A stretch of 64,000 bases of DNA, taken from contig MGQB01000026.1 in NCBI GenBank assembly GCA_001797675.1, positions 62,001 to 126,000 on the forward strand, given 5' to 3'. Both the position numbers and the translations under genes were made by a program. The notes beneath the pieces are model-generated. The model searched no databases. It saw only the letters and a program-made list of their open reading frames with translations, and was not told where the DNA came from. Shown in pieces: positions 1 through 8,281 of the stretch. Each line of letters begins with the position of its first letter. Position 1 is the stretch's first letter. The stretch comes from Deltaproteobacteria bacterium RBG_13_43_22 (GTDB taxonomy: Bacteria; Desulfobacterota; RBG-13-43-22).

Positions 1-1
1 G

Positions 2-292
2 GCCTGGGCTGTTACCGTTTATGACGGACTGACTGCTTTAAGAAGGGCGGTGGAAAAGGCCAAGTCTATCGAGACCGAAAAAGTCATCAATGCACTCGAA
101 GGCCTGCAATGGCATTCTTTGCGCGGCCCCCTTTTTATTCGTCCCTATGATCATATGGCCAACTGCGGGGTCTATTTCGGAATTACCCATAAAGAAGCCA
201 AATATTCTTTTTATATCATGAAAGAGACTACCTATATTCCGGGACAGGAAGTCTGGCATTCGGTGGAGGAAATCAAGGCAATGCGCAAATAG
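2..292 (+). CDS. ABC transporter substrate-binding protein, C-terminal end (5' truncated by window)
   Basis: The reading frame is open from base 2 to a TAG at 290-292, giving the last 96 residues of a protein whose start lies outside the window. The pattern AVTVYDGLTALRRAVEKA, then VINALEGLQW and a late GQEVWHS tract, fits the C-terminal lobe of periplasmic binding proteins of the LivJ/LivK (branched-chain amino acid, amide or aromatic acid) ABC family. In that family this region carries the helix that closes over the ligand cleft and a conserved ALEGL-type segment. An internal GTG at 50 is not the start, because the frame and the family similarity continue upstream of it. A decayed copy of the same C-terminal region lies at 1856-1950. 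The ligand cannot be told from this fragment. Confidence 0.75.
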   Translation, partial: AWAVTVYDGLTALRRAVEKAKSIETEKVINALEGLQWHSLRGPLFIRPYDHMANCGVYFGITHKEAKYSFYIMKETTYIPGQEVWHSVEEIKAMRK

Positions 293-522
293 CAAAAGCT
301 TCAAGTGAAAGGCTTGGAAATTAAAACCTTTGAATCCTGTTTTCGTACTGAAGATATGGGTGTTGCCGATCTGCCATAGAAGATTTTGGCCCAAACAATC
401 ATTTCATCGTTTACTAAGAGCTTTTGTGTCTACATCGACGATCATCCGTGAGGATTTAATGTCCCAAAAACTTGGTGAGCAGAGTCAATAAGCAATTTTC
501 AAAGGATCCGAAGGTCCAAGAT

Positions 523-1131
523 TCAAAAGTCCTCGGACTGACTTGCGCAACCCGCAGACGGCCGGCCGGCAAGCCAAACATTTTCGAGCCAGAAGCATTC
601 CCAGCGCCACTTGCCACCGCCCAGCCTAACCAGACAGAGAGCCTCGCGGGTCCCGTTAGGACGGCGAAGAATCTGGCCAAAGAAATCCATGAAATTAATT
701 TTCAGGTTCCGGTACAGCCCGTCGAGGACGCTGTTTTCCTTGTTGGCCTGGTAGTCAAGCCACAAACCAAGGAAAACATTACCCCCAAAGCGTATAAAGC
801 CGGGCTTTTCTTCTTTCAGGCGGCGGAGTTTCTCCTCGCCTTTAACCGTTTCCTCGCTTTCCCGAAGACCAGTCTCGAAAAGAAACTTGGCGATTTCGAT
901 CTCGGAGAGAGTCAATGAGCGCAGATCGATATCTTCCTCGCCCGAACGTCCATTGCCATCGACCGGACCTTTCCAGGTCATCCAACTTTTGCCAAGAAAC
1001 TCAGCAGGATCAAACGGTTTGGCCAGAACAGACTTCGGATCTCCGATATTAAAACGACCTTCAATACCATTCGGTTGCTGAGCTTGCTTATCACTCCCAA
1101 ATAACTTCCCCATGATACTTTTGATAGCCAT
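523..1131 (-). CDS. hypothetical protein, 202 aa
   Basis: The start chosen is the ATG at 1131, preceded by a strong AGGAGGT about 6 nt upstream. A longer frame to 1218 adds 29 residues without a ribosome binding site. The protein starts [16 protein letters not shown], has a charged, probably soluble centre (residues ~60-115, rich in E, K and R), and ends in a Trp- and Gly-rich stretch ([17 protein letters not shown]). There is no signal peptide or membrane helix. I do not recognise a family. It lies just downstream of a small two-helix membrane protein on the same strand with a gap of about 50 nt, so the two may be cotranscribed. Confidence 0.55.
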   Translation of the reverse strand: MAIKSIMGKLFGSDKQAQQPNGIEGRFNIGDPKSVLAKPFDPAEFLGKSWMTWKGPVDGNGRSGEEDIDLRSLTLSEIEIAKFLFETGLRESEETVKGEEKLRRLKEEKPGFIRFGGNVFLGLWLDYQANKENSVLDGLYRNLKINFMDFFGQILRRPNGTREALCLVRLGGGKWRWECFWLENVWLAGRPSAGCASQSEDF

Positions 1132-1180
1132 GACGACACCTCCTAATTTTCTATTTAACTTCACTGCATCAGTGCAGCTA

Positions 1181-1381
1181 TTAGAAAAATTTATCTCCGT
1201 TAGGTTTGGCCCCGGCATGCTTGATAACCAGCCCGATTACAATAACGCCTATCAGACTTAAAGTTAGAACCACCCAGGGTTTGTACAGAAAGCCAAGGAG
1301 GAAAGCGGATAAAAAGACGAGGGCAATTCCCAGCGATAAAACCAGACTGTTGGGGATTATTCTTCTCGAGATCTCGTTCAA
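1181..1381 (-). CDS. small membrane protein, two predicted TM helices
   Basis: The 66-residue product has two hydrophobic segments, roughly residues 14-33 ([18 protein letters not shown]) and 36-54 ([17 protein letters not shown]), then a short polar tail [10 protein letters not shown]. The start is uncertain. A TTG at 1393 opens the frame but has no Shine-Dalgarno, while a TTG at 1381 follows TGGAGGT with 5 nt spacing, so the latter is preferred. No family was recognised; the size and topology resemble small two-helix inner-membrane proteins. It precedes the 202-residue hypothetical protein on the same strand. An overlapping alternative frame (1200-1412) lacks both a ribosome site and hydrophobic organisation. 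Confidence 0.45.
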   Translation of the reverse strand: MNEISRRIIPNSLVLSLGIALVFLSAFLLGFLYKPWVVLTLSLIGVIVIGLVIKHAGAKPNGDKFF

Positions 1382-1855
1382 AGGAACCTCCAAAAATAAA
1401 AACCGCTGTCAAAACGACTGTTCCGACAGCGGCCCGACCATCGTGGAATTCCTCCGGAGATATTTCTCCGGACCCTAAAACGAATTAAACTCTTTTTAAA
1501 TTTATATTATCTAAAAATATTATAAGTCAAAAACGTTAATAAGCTTTAGCGGGATCATTCGTCTGGAATTAGTTGATCAACGATTATCGCTGGTATCTCT
1601 CGGGGACTTTCGAAACCTTAAAATCAACATTACAGGAGCCCCCAAGTTTCCTCGAACCTGTCCTCACCTGACCGAATTCAATAAGTATAGTTGACTACAA
1701 GTCTTCTTTAGAGAACCGGACTGAAAGCGAATGATTATGGGTTGAAAGTTAGCAGAACACCCGCGCACTAACTGCCAGGGCTGTGACAGGCGCGACCATC
1801 AGGTTCATGCGGATGTTAGGCCGCCAGTCGCGATCGACACCCGTGGAATACCTTC

Positions 1856-1950
1856 GGCCTGGGCCGTTACCGTTTATGACGGATTGATGGCTTTGAAAAA
1901 GGTGGTGAAAAAGGCCAAGTCCCTCGAGACCGAAAAAGTCATTGATTCCA
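1856..1950 (+). pseudogene. remnant of ABC binding-protein C-terminus, duplicate of bases 1-95
   Basis: Bases 1856-1950 align without gaps to bases 1-95 of the window at roughly 85-90% identity by eye. The translation AWAVTVYDGLMALKKVVKKA parallels the intact copy's AWAVTVYDGLTALRRAVEKA. Similarity ends abruptly after the VID codons, just before the hairpin at 1955-1991. Upstream sequence does not continue as a binding protein. This is therefore a fragment left by duplication, or the end of an older paralogue, not a functional gene. Confidence 0.7.
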
Positions 1951-1954
1951 TCGT

Positions 1955-1991
1955 TGGACAACCGCCGGTGTTTTTCACAGGCGGTTGTCCA
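1955..1991. repeat. 12-bp perfect inverted repeat, possible terminator
   Basis: TGGACAACCGCC (1955-1966) pairs perfectly with GGCGGTTGTCCA (1980-1991) across a 13-nt loop. On the plus strand it is followed by ACTTTTATC, a weak U-tract. It sits exactly where the binding-protein remnant stops matching, and 44 bases past the stop of the TRAP permease gene that reads towards it. It could be a terminator for either direction or part of a mobile-repeat end. Confidence 0.5.
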
Positions 1992-2034
1992 CTTTTATCT
2001 ATTGAAACAGAAACGATCTATCCTCTTTGTCTCC

Positions 2035-3921
2035 CTAAAACCCGGGAGGCGGTGAAAAACCCAGCCAATAGGGGATGGCCGTTACCAGTCCGGGCCATAG
2101 ATACATAACGACTATGGCCAAAAGGTCCATAATCACCCAGGGCATGACCCGGCGGAATATGACATAGGGGTCAACCTTAGCCATACCGGCCGTGGCAAAG
2201 AGGACCCCGCCCACCGGAGGGGTCAAACCGCCTATGGCCCCCATAAAAACCAAATAGACACAAAGCCACCAGGGGTGGAAGCCGAGCTTGTACAGAACTG
2301 GAAAAACAGTAGGAATCAGGATGATGACCACCGGCAGCACCTCTCCGATGCAGCCCATCAGAAAGAGGATAAAGGTTATCATAAAAAGGATGGCCAGTCT
2401 ATCCATCCCCAAGATTGTGACCAGGGAAATCAGATTATCGGCCACGTGGTACTGGATCATGGCTACCTTGGAGATCAGGGCGCCGATGATCAAAATACCC
2501 ATAAAGCCGACCACATCGGCCCCGGAATTAAAAATCTCCTTGAAACTGGTCAGGTTGAATTTCAATTCACCCTTGATCACGTTGACCAGGAAGACATAAA
2601 CCATGGCCGCGGCGGCGGCTTCGGTGGGGGTGAAGATCCCGAGGGAAATCGTTCCGATCACCAGGACCGGGATGAAAAGACTTAAAGTGTTTGGGGGTAT
2701 GGAGACGAACCTTTCCTTCCAGCTTACCGAAACCCGTTCGAAAGGACCGTTTCTCCAGCAATAGTAAATCACATAGAAGGAAAAGATGATGGCCAGGGCT
2801 ATCCCCGGTCCGATGCCGGCCATAAACAAGGCCCCTATGGATTGTTCGGTTAAGGCCCCGAAGATGACCAGACCGATGCTGGGTGGTATCAGATAGGCCA
2901 GGACCGAGGAGGCCGCAAACATGGGCAGGGTGAGCTCCCTTTTATACCCTCTCTTGTCCAGTTCCGGCAAGCACAGGATGAATAAGGTAGCCACACAGGC
3001 ATAGACCGATCCGAGCATGGCTCCCAGGATCAGCGCCGTCCAGACTACGGCAACGCCGAGACCTCCGGGGATCCAGCCCATCCAATTGCTGATTACCTTG
3101 AACAACCCGGTGGCCAGCCCCCGCTGCATCAAAAACCCCCCCATGACAAACAGGGGGAAGGCCAGCCAGGTAAAATCCTCCATGGCCTTGTACAGGTTCA
3201 TCCCCAGGGCGTTCATATAGCCAAAGCCGCCCCACCAGAACAAAGCCACCAGGGTGATCGATCCTATCCCGGCGGATATAGGTATTCCGCAGAAAAGGAA
3301 GACCAGGAGCATGGTAAAAACACCGGCCGTCGGGTTGAGGGTGAAAAGATAGATGCTGGCGATGACGGCAATGCTATACAGACCGACGATAAAGTAGGGC
3401 TTGCCGAAAAAACTTTTACCCGAATCCTTCTCCTGGCTGAGCTGTCCGGTCAGGATCCCCATTCCCCTGATGGTCTGAAGGGAGAGAAGAAGCATGCCCA
3501 GGGCGCAGATAAAATAAAGCGGCCAGGTGTGCACGGTAACGATATCGGCCATCTCCCCGGTCCGGAAGGCATAGGCGGTAGTCCAACCGAGGTAATAGGT
3601 GCAGACAACGCAAAAGATCAGGAAAATGAAATAGCCGAAAAGCTGGGAATAGATGCGGGTGCGCGGCGGCATCAATTGCTCAAAGATGGATACCCGGACA
3701 TGACGAAACTCCCTCATGACATAGGGGGCGGTAAAAAAGCTGATCGTGGCAATCACGGCAATCGCCCCCCAGTGAATCCAGGCCGTAACAAAACCAAAAT
3801 AGCGGGCAATGGCCTCAAAAGTGATGAGAAAACCGTAAAGAAAAACGATAGCCATCCCGATATAACAATAAATCCCGCTGGCAGTGTCGATCGCCTTGCC
3901 CAGGCTCTTCAGAATACGCAT
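2035..3921 (-). CDS. TRAP transporter fused permease (DctQ-DctM)
   Basis: Membrane component of a tripartite ATP-independent periplasmic transporter, which imports organic anions using an ion gradient and a soluble binding protein. The 628-residue protein is a natural fusion. Residues ~1-170 form the four-helix small subunit (DctQ type, with IARYFGFVTAWIHWG and later GWTTAYAFRTGEM). Residues ~195-628 form the large DctM subunit, with the repeated hydrophobic signatures AFPLFVMGGFLMQRG, PPSIGLVIFGALTEQSIG and GLTPPVGGVLF. Length fits fused DctQM proteins. A GGGGGAGA ribosome site precedes the ATG at 3921. The DctP gene lies upstream on the same strand (4208-5527), separated by a 286-base gap containing an inverted repeat. 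The substrate is unknown. Confidence 0.9.
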   Translation of the reverse strand: MRILKSLGKAIDTASGIYCYIGMAIVFLYGFLITFEAIARYFGFVTAWIHWGAIAVIATISFFTAPYVMREFRHVRVSIFEQLMPPRTRIYSQLFGYFIFLIFCVVCTYYLGWTTAYAFRTGEMADIVTVHTWPLYFICALGMLLLSLQTIRGMGILTGQLSQEKDSGKSFFGKPYFIVGLYSIAVIASIYLFTLNPTAGVFTMLLVFLFCGIPISAGIGSITLVALFWWGGFGYMNALGMNLYKAMEDFTWLAFPLFVMGGFLMQRGLATGLFKVISNWMGWIPGGLGVAVVWTALILGAMLGSVYACVATLFILCLPELDKRGYKRELTLPMFAASSVLAYLIPPSIGLVIFGALTEQSIGALFMAGIGPGIALAIIFSFYVIYYCWRNGPFERVSVSWKERFVSIPPNTLSLFIPVLVIGTISLGIFTPTEAAAAAMVYVFLVNVIKGELKFNLTSFKEIFNSGADVVGFMGILIIGALISKVAMIQYHVADNLISLVTILGMDRLAILFMITFILFLMGCIGEVLPVVIILIPTVFPVLYKLGFHPWWLCVYLVFMGAIGGLTPPVGGVLFATAGMAKVDPYVIFRRVMPWVIMDLLAIVVMYLWPGLVTAIPYWLGFSPPPGF

Positions 3922-4011
3922 CTTCCGATCTCCCCCTCTTAAATTTTTACCCCTTGGATTTTTTAGAATTTATATCTCACCTTTTTTAAACGGGTCTTTA
4001 TTTTCTGCGTT

Positions 4012-4121
4012 GTTTAAGGATCGCATTGCTTAAGGAGCACTTCGTTTGAGGGAAGCGGCAACAGCCTTTGGCCTCAAGTTCGTCGAAGACGAACCGTCCT
4101 CAAGCGAAGCGATCCTTAAAC
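4012..4121. repeat. imperfect inverted repeat between dctP-like and dctQM-like genes
   Basis: GTTTAAGGATCGC (4012-4024) is repeated in inverse at 4109-4121, and the inner flanks are also partly complementary. A smaller hairpin, GTTCGTC-GAA-GACGAAC, lies inside. The element occupies most of the 286-base gap between the two TRAP genes and could stabilise or attenuate the upstream mRNA, giving more binding protein than permease. That role is inference. Confidence 0.55.
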
Positions 4122-4207
4122 ACTCTGAAATCCGGCTCCCGGCTTCGAAAACTTCAAAAATCTCTAGTAAGTGTTTTATGAAACCGGCCCCTGACCTCGG
4201 ACCTGGT

Positions 4208-5527
4208 TTACTTCAACCTTAAATCCATCGGCCAGTTTTGGACGGTACGGGGGGTCTTCAGCCACTCTTCCTTGACCTTGGCATAAGGCCAGTCGTAGAA
4301 ACGCTTGGGATGCAGGGACTCCCAGACCTTGGCCTTGTCCTCTCCGGCTGCTATCCGTTTTTTGGCTTGGGCCAGCCTCCGGTCGGCCTCAGCCCAGGCC
4401 AGTTTATACCACCAGAGATATTCACCAGAGATTTTGGGGTCCCCGTATTTAGCCAAGATGGCCTTGGCCTTATTCCATGTTTCATCGCTCACCCCACGTT
4501 TTTCCTTGCCGTATTTTCTGCCGGCTTCAACCGCCGCATCACAGATGCGTTGATATTCTTTAGGATTCTTGGTGGAAATGCCCACATCGGTCATGCCATA
4601 CTCGTGAACCAACTGGTATTCGCTGGCCTTTTCCAGACAGAGTATCTCCCAGATACTGTTCCAGCCATACACATCGGCGGCATCTAAAATGATCCTCTTG
4701 TAGGCCTCGGGTAAACTCTGCCATCTTTTCTGGTTCATATAAAACTGAACATAGTGGTAACCCGTCGAACCCGGAGGGTAGGTAGGCATATTCAGCCAGT
4801 ACTTGCCGGCCTCATAGTATTTGCCGTCCAGATAGAGGGTTCCGCTTGAACTGATACCGGTAAGGGCTTTTTTGTAATAGGACATATACATCTCGGCCCT
4901 GGCCAGGATCTCCGGTGTGCCGCCCCAGGCCATGATGTAAGCGTTGGAAAGCTCGCCGTAACTCCAGAATCTCGACCCCTTAAAATCGTCCATGGTCCGG
5001 ATTTCCTTGTTGGCCCAGTAGTCCCAGTTACCATAGGCGACATGGTTTAAGGGCTTAAGACCCCAGAATTTGGCGGCCAGGCTGTCCTCCATCTCATACC
5101 ATTCTTTACTCGCAGTCACGGCCAACATATGCTCCGGGCTCTTCCAGATATAGGCGATCACCCAGGGGACATAGTCCGGGCACTTGGTCATGAGATACCC
5201 CTTGTTGATGGTGCCCAGATCCACCGTGCCCAGGGGCAGGACTTTGGGCAGGTCCCTGCCGGAGTAAAGGCTCCCGAAGCGATGATGGTCTATTTGGATC
5301 TTCCCCTTGCTCTCTTCCTTGACCATCCGCTCAAACATGAGGGCCAGCACATCGCTGACGCTGCCGAACGGCGCATCACTGACCATAATCAGCTTGACCG
5401 GTTTAAGGCCTTCCACATTGTAACCAAAAAGTTGCCTGTTGTCTCTCGTTGTCGGATCTTTAGCCCAGACTAATCCCACGAGAAATAACATCATCACCAA
5501 CACCAATCCAATCTTTAAGCCTCGCAT
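4208..5527 (-). CDS. TRAP transporter substrate-binding protein (DctP family)
   Basis: Periplasmic ligand-binding component of the TRAP system whose permease is at 2035-3921. The start chosen is the ATG at 5527, preceded by AAAGGAGGA; a frame extension to 5602 adds residues with no ribosome site. The 439-residue product begins with a signal peptide (MRGLKIGLVLVMMLFLVGLVWA). The mature part has DctP features: LPKVLPLGTVDLGTINKGYL, then FKGSRFWSYGELSNAYIMAWGGTPEIL, matching the ligand-contacting R/G and GGTP positions of the family. It ends in a long helical tail rich in K, E and W (residues ~360-439), longer than in most C4-dicarboxylate binders. The ligand cannot be inferred. Confidence 0.88.
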   Translation of the reverse strand: MRGLKIGLVLVMMLFLVGLVWAKDPTTRDNRQLFGYNVEGLKPVKLIMVSDAPFGSVSDVLALMFERMVKEESKGKIQIDHHRFGSLYSGRDLPKVLPLGTVDLGTINKGYLMTKCPDYVPWVIAYIWKSPEHMLAVTASKEWYEMEDSLAAKFWGLKPLNHVAYGNWDYWANKEIRTMDDFKGSRFWSYGELSNAYIMAWGGTPEILARAEMYMSYYKKALTGISSSGTLYLDGKYYEAGKYWLNMPTYPPGSTGYHYVQFYMNQKRWQSLPEAYKRIILDAADVYGWNSIWEILCLEKASEYQLVHEYGMTDVGISTKNPKEYQRICDAAVEAGRKYGKEKRGVSDETWNKAKAILAKYGDPKISGEYLWWYKLAWAEADRRLAQAKKRIAAGEDKAKVWESLHPKRFYDWPYAKVKEEWLKTPRTVQNWPMDLRLK

Positions 5528-6053
5528 TGTAAAAATCCTCCTTTTAATAAAAATGTTAATAGAACAACACTCTTGCTTAAAACTGATGGCCTCAAAAAGC
5601 AAGCCAGGAGTTTTCCAAGGAATTCAAACTATCTTTCTGGGTATTTTTGTTGTTATCTCCTTCAATAGTCGTCGTTAACGTCCTACTTGAAGGGTGGTTT
5701 TAAGAAAAAGCTAATTAAAAAATGATAGAATAAATAGAATAAAAGGATATAAAATTTTAAACATTTTATATATAGTTAGAAGGGCTTTTGCAAAATCTCC
5801 CGAACCGTTAACCATGCCAAAGCGGAAATCCTAACAGAAGCTATATTTAGCGAAATCGCGCTTTCGCCGGAATGACTAATAAGAGTGATTTTATTGTCTT
5901 GCGAGATTTGAAATAGATTCAAGCAAAAATCAGATAAGATGTCAATATATTTTTTTACCCTTTGACTTTTTCTTTGATTATATTAAAACTATATTATATT
6001 ATTATAAAGCCGTTTAATTTTTTATTAATTTTATTAAGTAAGGAGGAGATCAA
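5528..6053. other. divergent intergenic region, AT-rich
   Basis: 526 bases between the divergent dctP-like gene and the beta-propeller gene. A partial copy of the GCTTTCGCCGGAATGAC repeat arm is at 5858-5876. The last ~120 bases are very AT-rich, with TTGACT at 5962-5967 followed by several TATA-like hexamers. The best spacing to any of them is off the usual 17, so a promoter is likely but I cannot place it. No gene was seen. Confidence 0.5.
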
Positions 6054-7727
6054 ATGAAAAATCTGAAAAAACCCATTCCCTGGTTGTTTTTTTTGCTTTT
6101 CATCTTTTTAGTCTTCAGTTTTTCAGTAACGGCCCTGGCCGCTGGACCTAAGGCCCTTGACCCCAATTATAAAGTGGTTCGATTGGTCAAGGACACCCTC
6201 TTCCCCGGCTGTAACGGGGCGACCATCGGATTGGACGGTGCCCTTTACATGGTCCATACCGCCATTGGCCAGGTTTCACGAGTGGATTTGAAAACCATGA
6301 AGGTCTCCCGATTTGCACCTCCTTATGGGGGAACCTTTATTACTGATGACATAACCTCGGATGATAAAGATAACTTTTTTGTGACCGGGACAACCCCTTT
6401 GGTAGGCGAGGTCTACCGCATCAACCGGCACGGAGTGAAGACGGTCATTGCCAGAGGATTGACCGCCCCGAACGGTATCCAATACAATAAAAAGACCGGA
6501 AGACTCTTTACCACCGAGTGTTTTCAAGCCAACCGAATCTTTGAACTCGATCCCAACGGGGTAAAAGAGCCGAAACTTTTGGTTAAGGAAAACGTTATTC
6601 CCGTGCCCGAGGGGTTCGATTTTGATCCGAAAACCCACGATTTGATCATACCCGACATGGGTTCAGGGAAGATTTTAAGAGTTAATCCGGATAAAGGCGA
6701 TATTACCACAATCGCTGAAAAATATACCGCCCCGATTGCCTTAAAAGTCGGTCCGGATAATATGGCTTACTTTCCCGAACTGGGCGGGGGCGTGTACCGG
6801 CTGAGTCTGGATGGAAAAGAGAAGGAAAAGCTCGCCCAGCTTCCCCCCGGTCTGGATAACCTGGCCATTACCCCGGAAGGCCGCCTTTTTATTACCAGTT
6901 ACTGGGATGCCACGGTTTATGAGGTAGCCACGAACGGCAGCGGGAAATATAAAACCCTTTTTCCCAAGGGGCCCAACCAGATCAACGGGGTGATCTTTAA
7001 AAACGGTAAGCTTTTAATCAGCGACGCCATTATGATCCGCAGCCTGGAAAAGGACAAATATGTGGCCAGCAAACTTAATGCCTGGGCCGCTCATGGAATG
7101 CCTCTGCCCATCGGTCTGGCCGATGGTCCGGGCGACCAGGTCTTCTGGCCCGACAGCGTTAATAATGCCGTGGCTATCGGCAATCCAACCACAGGGGAAT
7201 TCAAGGCTGTTGCCGGGGAATTGAACCGGCCCATGGCCGTGTTGATGAGCAAAAACGAGCCCAAGATTTATGTGACCGAATATGGAGCCGGACAAATCAC
7301 CGAGGTCAGTCTGACCGACGGGGCCAAGAAGGTTTTAGTGAAAGGCCTTGAAGGGCCGTTGGCCTTGACCATTATAGACATCTCTCTTTATGTAGCCGAA
7401 GGAAAACTGGGAAGGATCAGCAAAGTTGACCTGGAAACCGGCAAGGCCGAGGTTTTCCTTTCCGGAGTAGTCGGCAAGGTCGGGGCCCTGGCCAATGACG
7501 GCAAAGGGAATCTTTTAGCCCTTGATGGTGCCAGTGGGAGACTTTTCCGAATCAACCCGGAAAATCTGGCTATTTCTGTAATAGCAGAAGATCTTCCCGT
7601 TGGATATGGGGCCGCTGGTTCCTATCCCGGGGTGGAATTTCCCATACCCATGACGGTTAATGCCAAAGGGAATATTTATATTCCCACGGCCGAGCGCGGA
7701 TTGATCATGCTGGAGAGAAAAAAGTAG
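6054..7727 (+). CDS. secreted SMP-30/NHL-like beta-propeller protein
   Basis: The 557-residue protein has an N-terminal signal sequence (residues ~5-30, very hydrophobic, ending ALAAGP) and then a series of ~45-residue repeats of the type GLDGALYMVHT...GQVSRVD, PNGIQYNKKTGRLF, PEGFDFDPKTHDLII, LAITPEGRLFITSYWDATVYEV and GKGNLLALDGASGRLFRI. These are the sheet motifs of six-bladed SMP-30/gluconolactonase and NHL-type propellers; the length suggests one large or two successive propellers. It probably acts in the periplasm as a lactonase, a sugar-acid or ligand binder, or a scaffold, and the catalytic metal ligands were not identified with confidence. AAGGAGGAG precedes the ATG. It is divergent from the TRAP genes and may work with their substrate. 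Confidence 0.7.
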   Translation: MKNLKKPIPWLFFLLFIFLVFSFSVTALAAGPKALDPNYKVVRLVKDTLFPGCNGATIGLDGALYMVHTAIGQVSRVDLKTMKVSRFAPPYGGTFITDDITSDDKDNFFVTGTTPLVGEVYRINRHGVKTVIARGLTAPNGIQYNKKTGRLFTTECFQANRIFELDPNGVKEPKLLVKENVIPVPEGFDFDPKTHDLIIPDMGSGKILRVNPDKGDITTIAEKYTAPIALKVGPDNMAYFPELGGGVYRLSLDGKEKEKLAQLPPGLDNLAITPEGRLFITSYWDATVYEVATNGSGKYKTLFPKGPNQINGVIFKNGKLLISDAIMIRSLEKDKYVASKLNAWAAHGMPLPIGLADGPGDQVFWPDSVNNAVAIGNPTTGEFKAVAGELNRPMAVLMSKNEPKIYVTEYGAGQITEVSLTDGAKKVLVKGLEGPLALTIIDISLYVAEGKLGRISKVDLETGKAEVFLSGVVGKVGALANDGKGNLLALDGASGRLFRINPENLAISVIAEDLPVGYGAAGSYPGVEFPIPMTVNAKGNIYIPTAERGLIMLERKK

Positions 7728-7763
7728 ACCTTTTTCCTTTTTATTACTGCGTTCCGAGGAAGC

Positions 7764-7816
7764 CCCTCTTGGGTAAAAATATGGCCTCTTTAAATGGGGC
7801 TATTTACCCAAGAGGG
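7764..7816 (+). terminator. long inverted repeat downstream of the propeller gene
   Basis: CCCTCTTGGGTAAA on the left (about 7764-7777) pairs with TTTACCCAAGAGGG at 7803-7816, with a ~25-nt loop. It begins about 36 bases after the stop codon of the 6054-7727 gene. There is no U-run after the right arm, so it may be a Rho-assisted or mRNA-stabilising hairpin instead of an intrinsic terminator. Confidence 0.45.
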
Positions 7817-7939
7817 ACTCCAATCAATTAAATAACAGTCATGTTCCCTATCCTACCAACACCCCCTCAACTCCCGGGCCTTCGGCAGCATTTATATATA
7901 GCGACATAAATTTTTCCTATTAAACTCATGCCACATGCC

Positions 7940-8004
7940 TTCATGCCGGACTTGATCCGGCATGAAGAGAACTTTAAATACTGGATTCCGGCTTTCGCCG
8001 GAAT
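7940..8004. repeat. REP-like palindromic repeat pair
   Basis: Two adjacent hairpins: TTCATGCCGGA-CTTGA-TCCGGCATGAA (7940-7966) and ATTCCGGC-TTTC-GCCGGAAT (7985-8004). The second is a version of the dispersed palindrome, with arm GTCATTCCGGC, found in many bacterial genomes. A single arm of the same type is at 5858-5876. Confidence 0.65.
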
Positions 8005-8214
8005 GACTTTAAGCGCAATTATTAATGTCGTTTTGTATTGTTCGAAAATAGGGTTCAATCCCGCCAAAGCCAGGAGACTTTACCTTAGAACAAATTTTCA
8101 TGCCTCGTGGCGCCCGCCCAAGCGGGCAGGAGGGTTTAATATGATTAGGCTGGATAGAAACGTGGGGCCCAAGAAAGTTGAGGGCTTTTTCTGTTTTTAG
8201 ATATCATACAATTC

Positions 8215-8243
8215 TTGCTATTTTTCTTATTCCTTTTTATAGT
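8215..8243 (+). promoter_or_regulatory. sigma-70-type promoter for the first PEP-domain gene
   Basis: TTGCTA (8215-8220), a 17-base spacer, then TATAGT (8238-8243). The expected start site near 8250 would give a ~30-nt leader before the ATG at 8282. This is the likely entry point of transcription into the island. Confidence 0.5.
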
Positions 8244-8281
8244 ATAGTGAAAATAAGAACTTTTTACCATCTGTCTCAAAA

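Larger units (their letters stand above)
1382..2034. other. intergenic region with hairpins and binding-protein remnant
   Basis: About 650 bases without an intact gene. Two hairpins lie upstream of the small membrane protein: CCGCTGTC/GACAGCGG (1403-1410 with 1425-1432) and TCCGGAGA-TATT-TCTCCGGA (1453-1472). The stretch 1490-1740 is AT-rich and shows nothing recognisable. The remnant at 1856-1950 and the hairpin at 1955-1991 are listed separately. Confidence 0.6.
7817..8281. other. intergenic region upstream of the signalling island, with palindromic repeats
   Basis: No gene is convincing here. Two palindromes at 7940-8004 and a promoter-like sequence at 8215-8243 are listed separately. The stretch GCGCCCGCCCAAGCGGGCAGG near 8110-8130 forms a further short hairpin (GCCCGC/GCGGGC). 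Confidence 0.5.

Noticed and set aside
472-918. 148-codon plus-strand frame
   Set aside because: Antisense shadow of the 523-1131 gene, which has the better ribosome site; the frame has no independent support.
7764-8130. Cluster of short inverted repeats considered as a CRISPR array
   Set aside because: The repeats are different palindromes without regular spacing or common spacers; they are REP-like hairpins.
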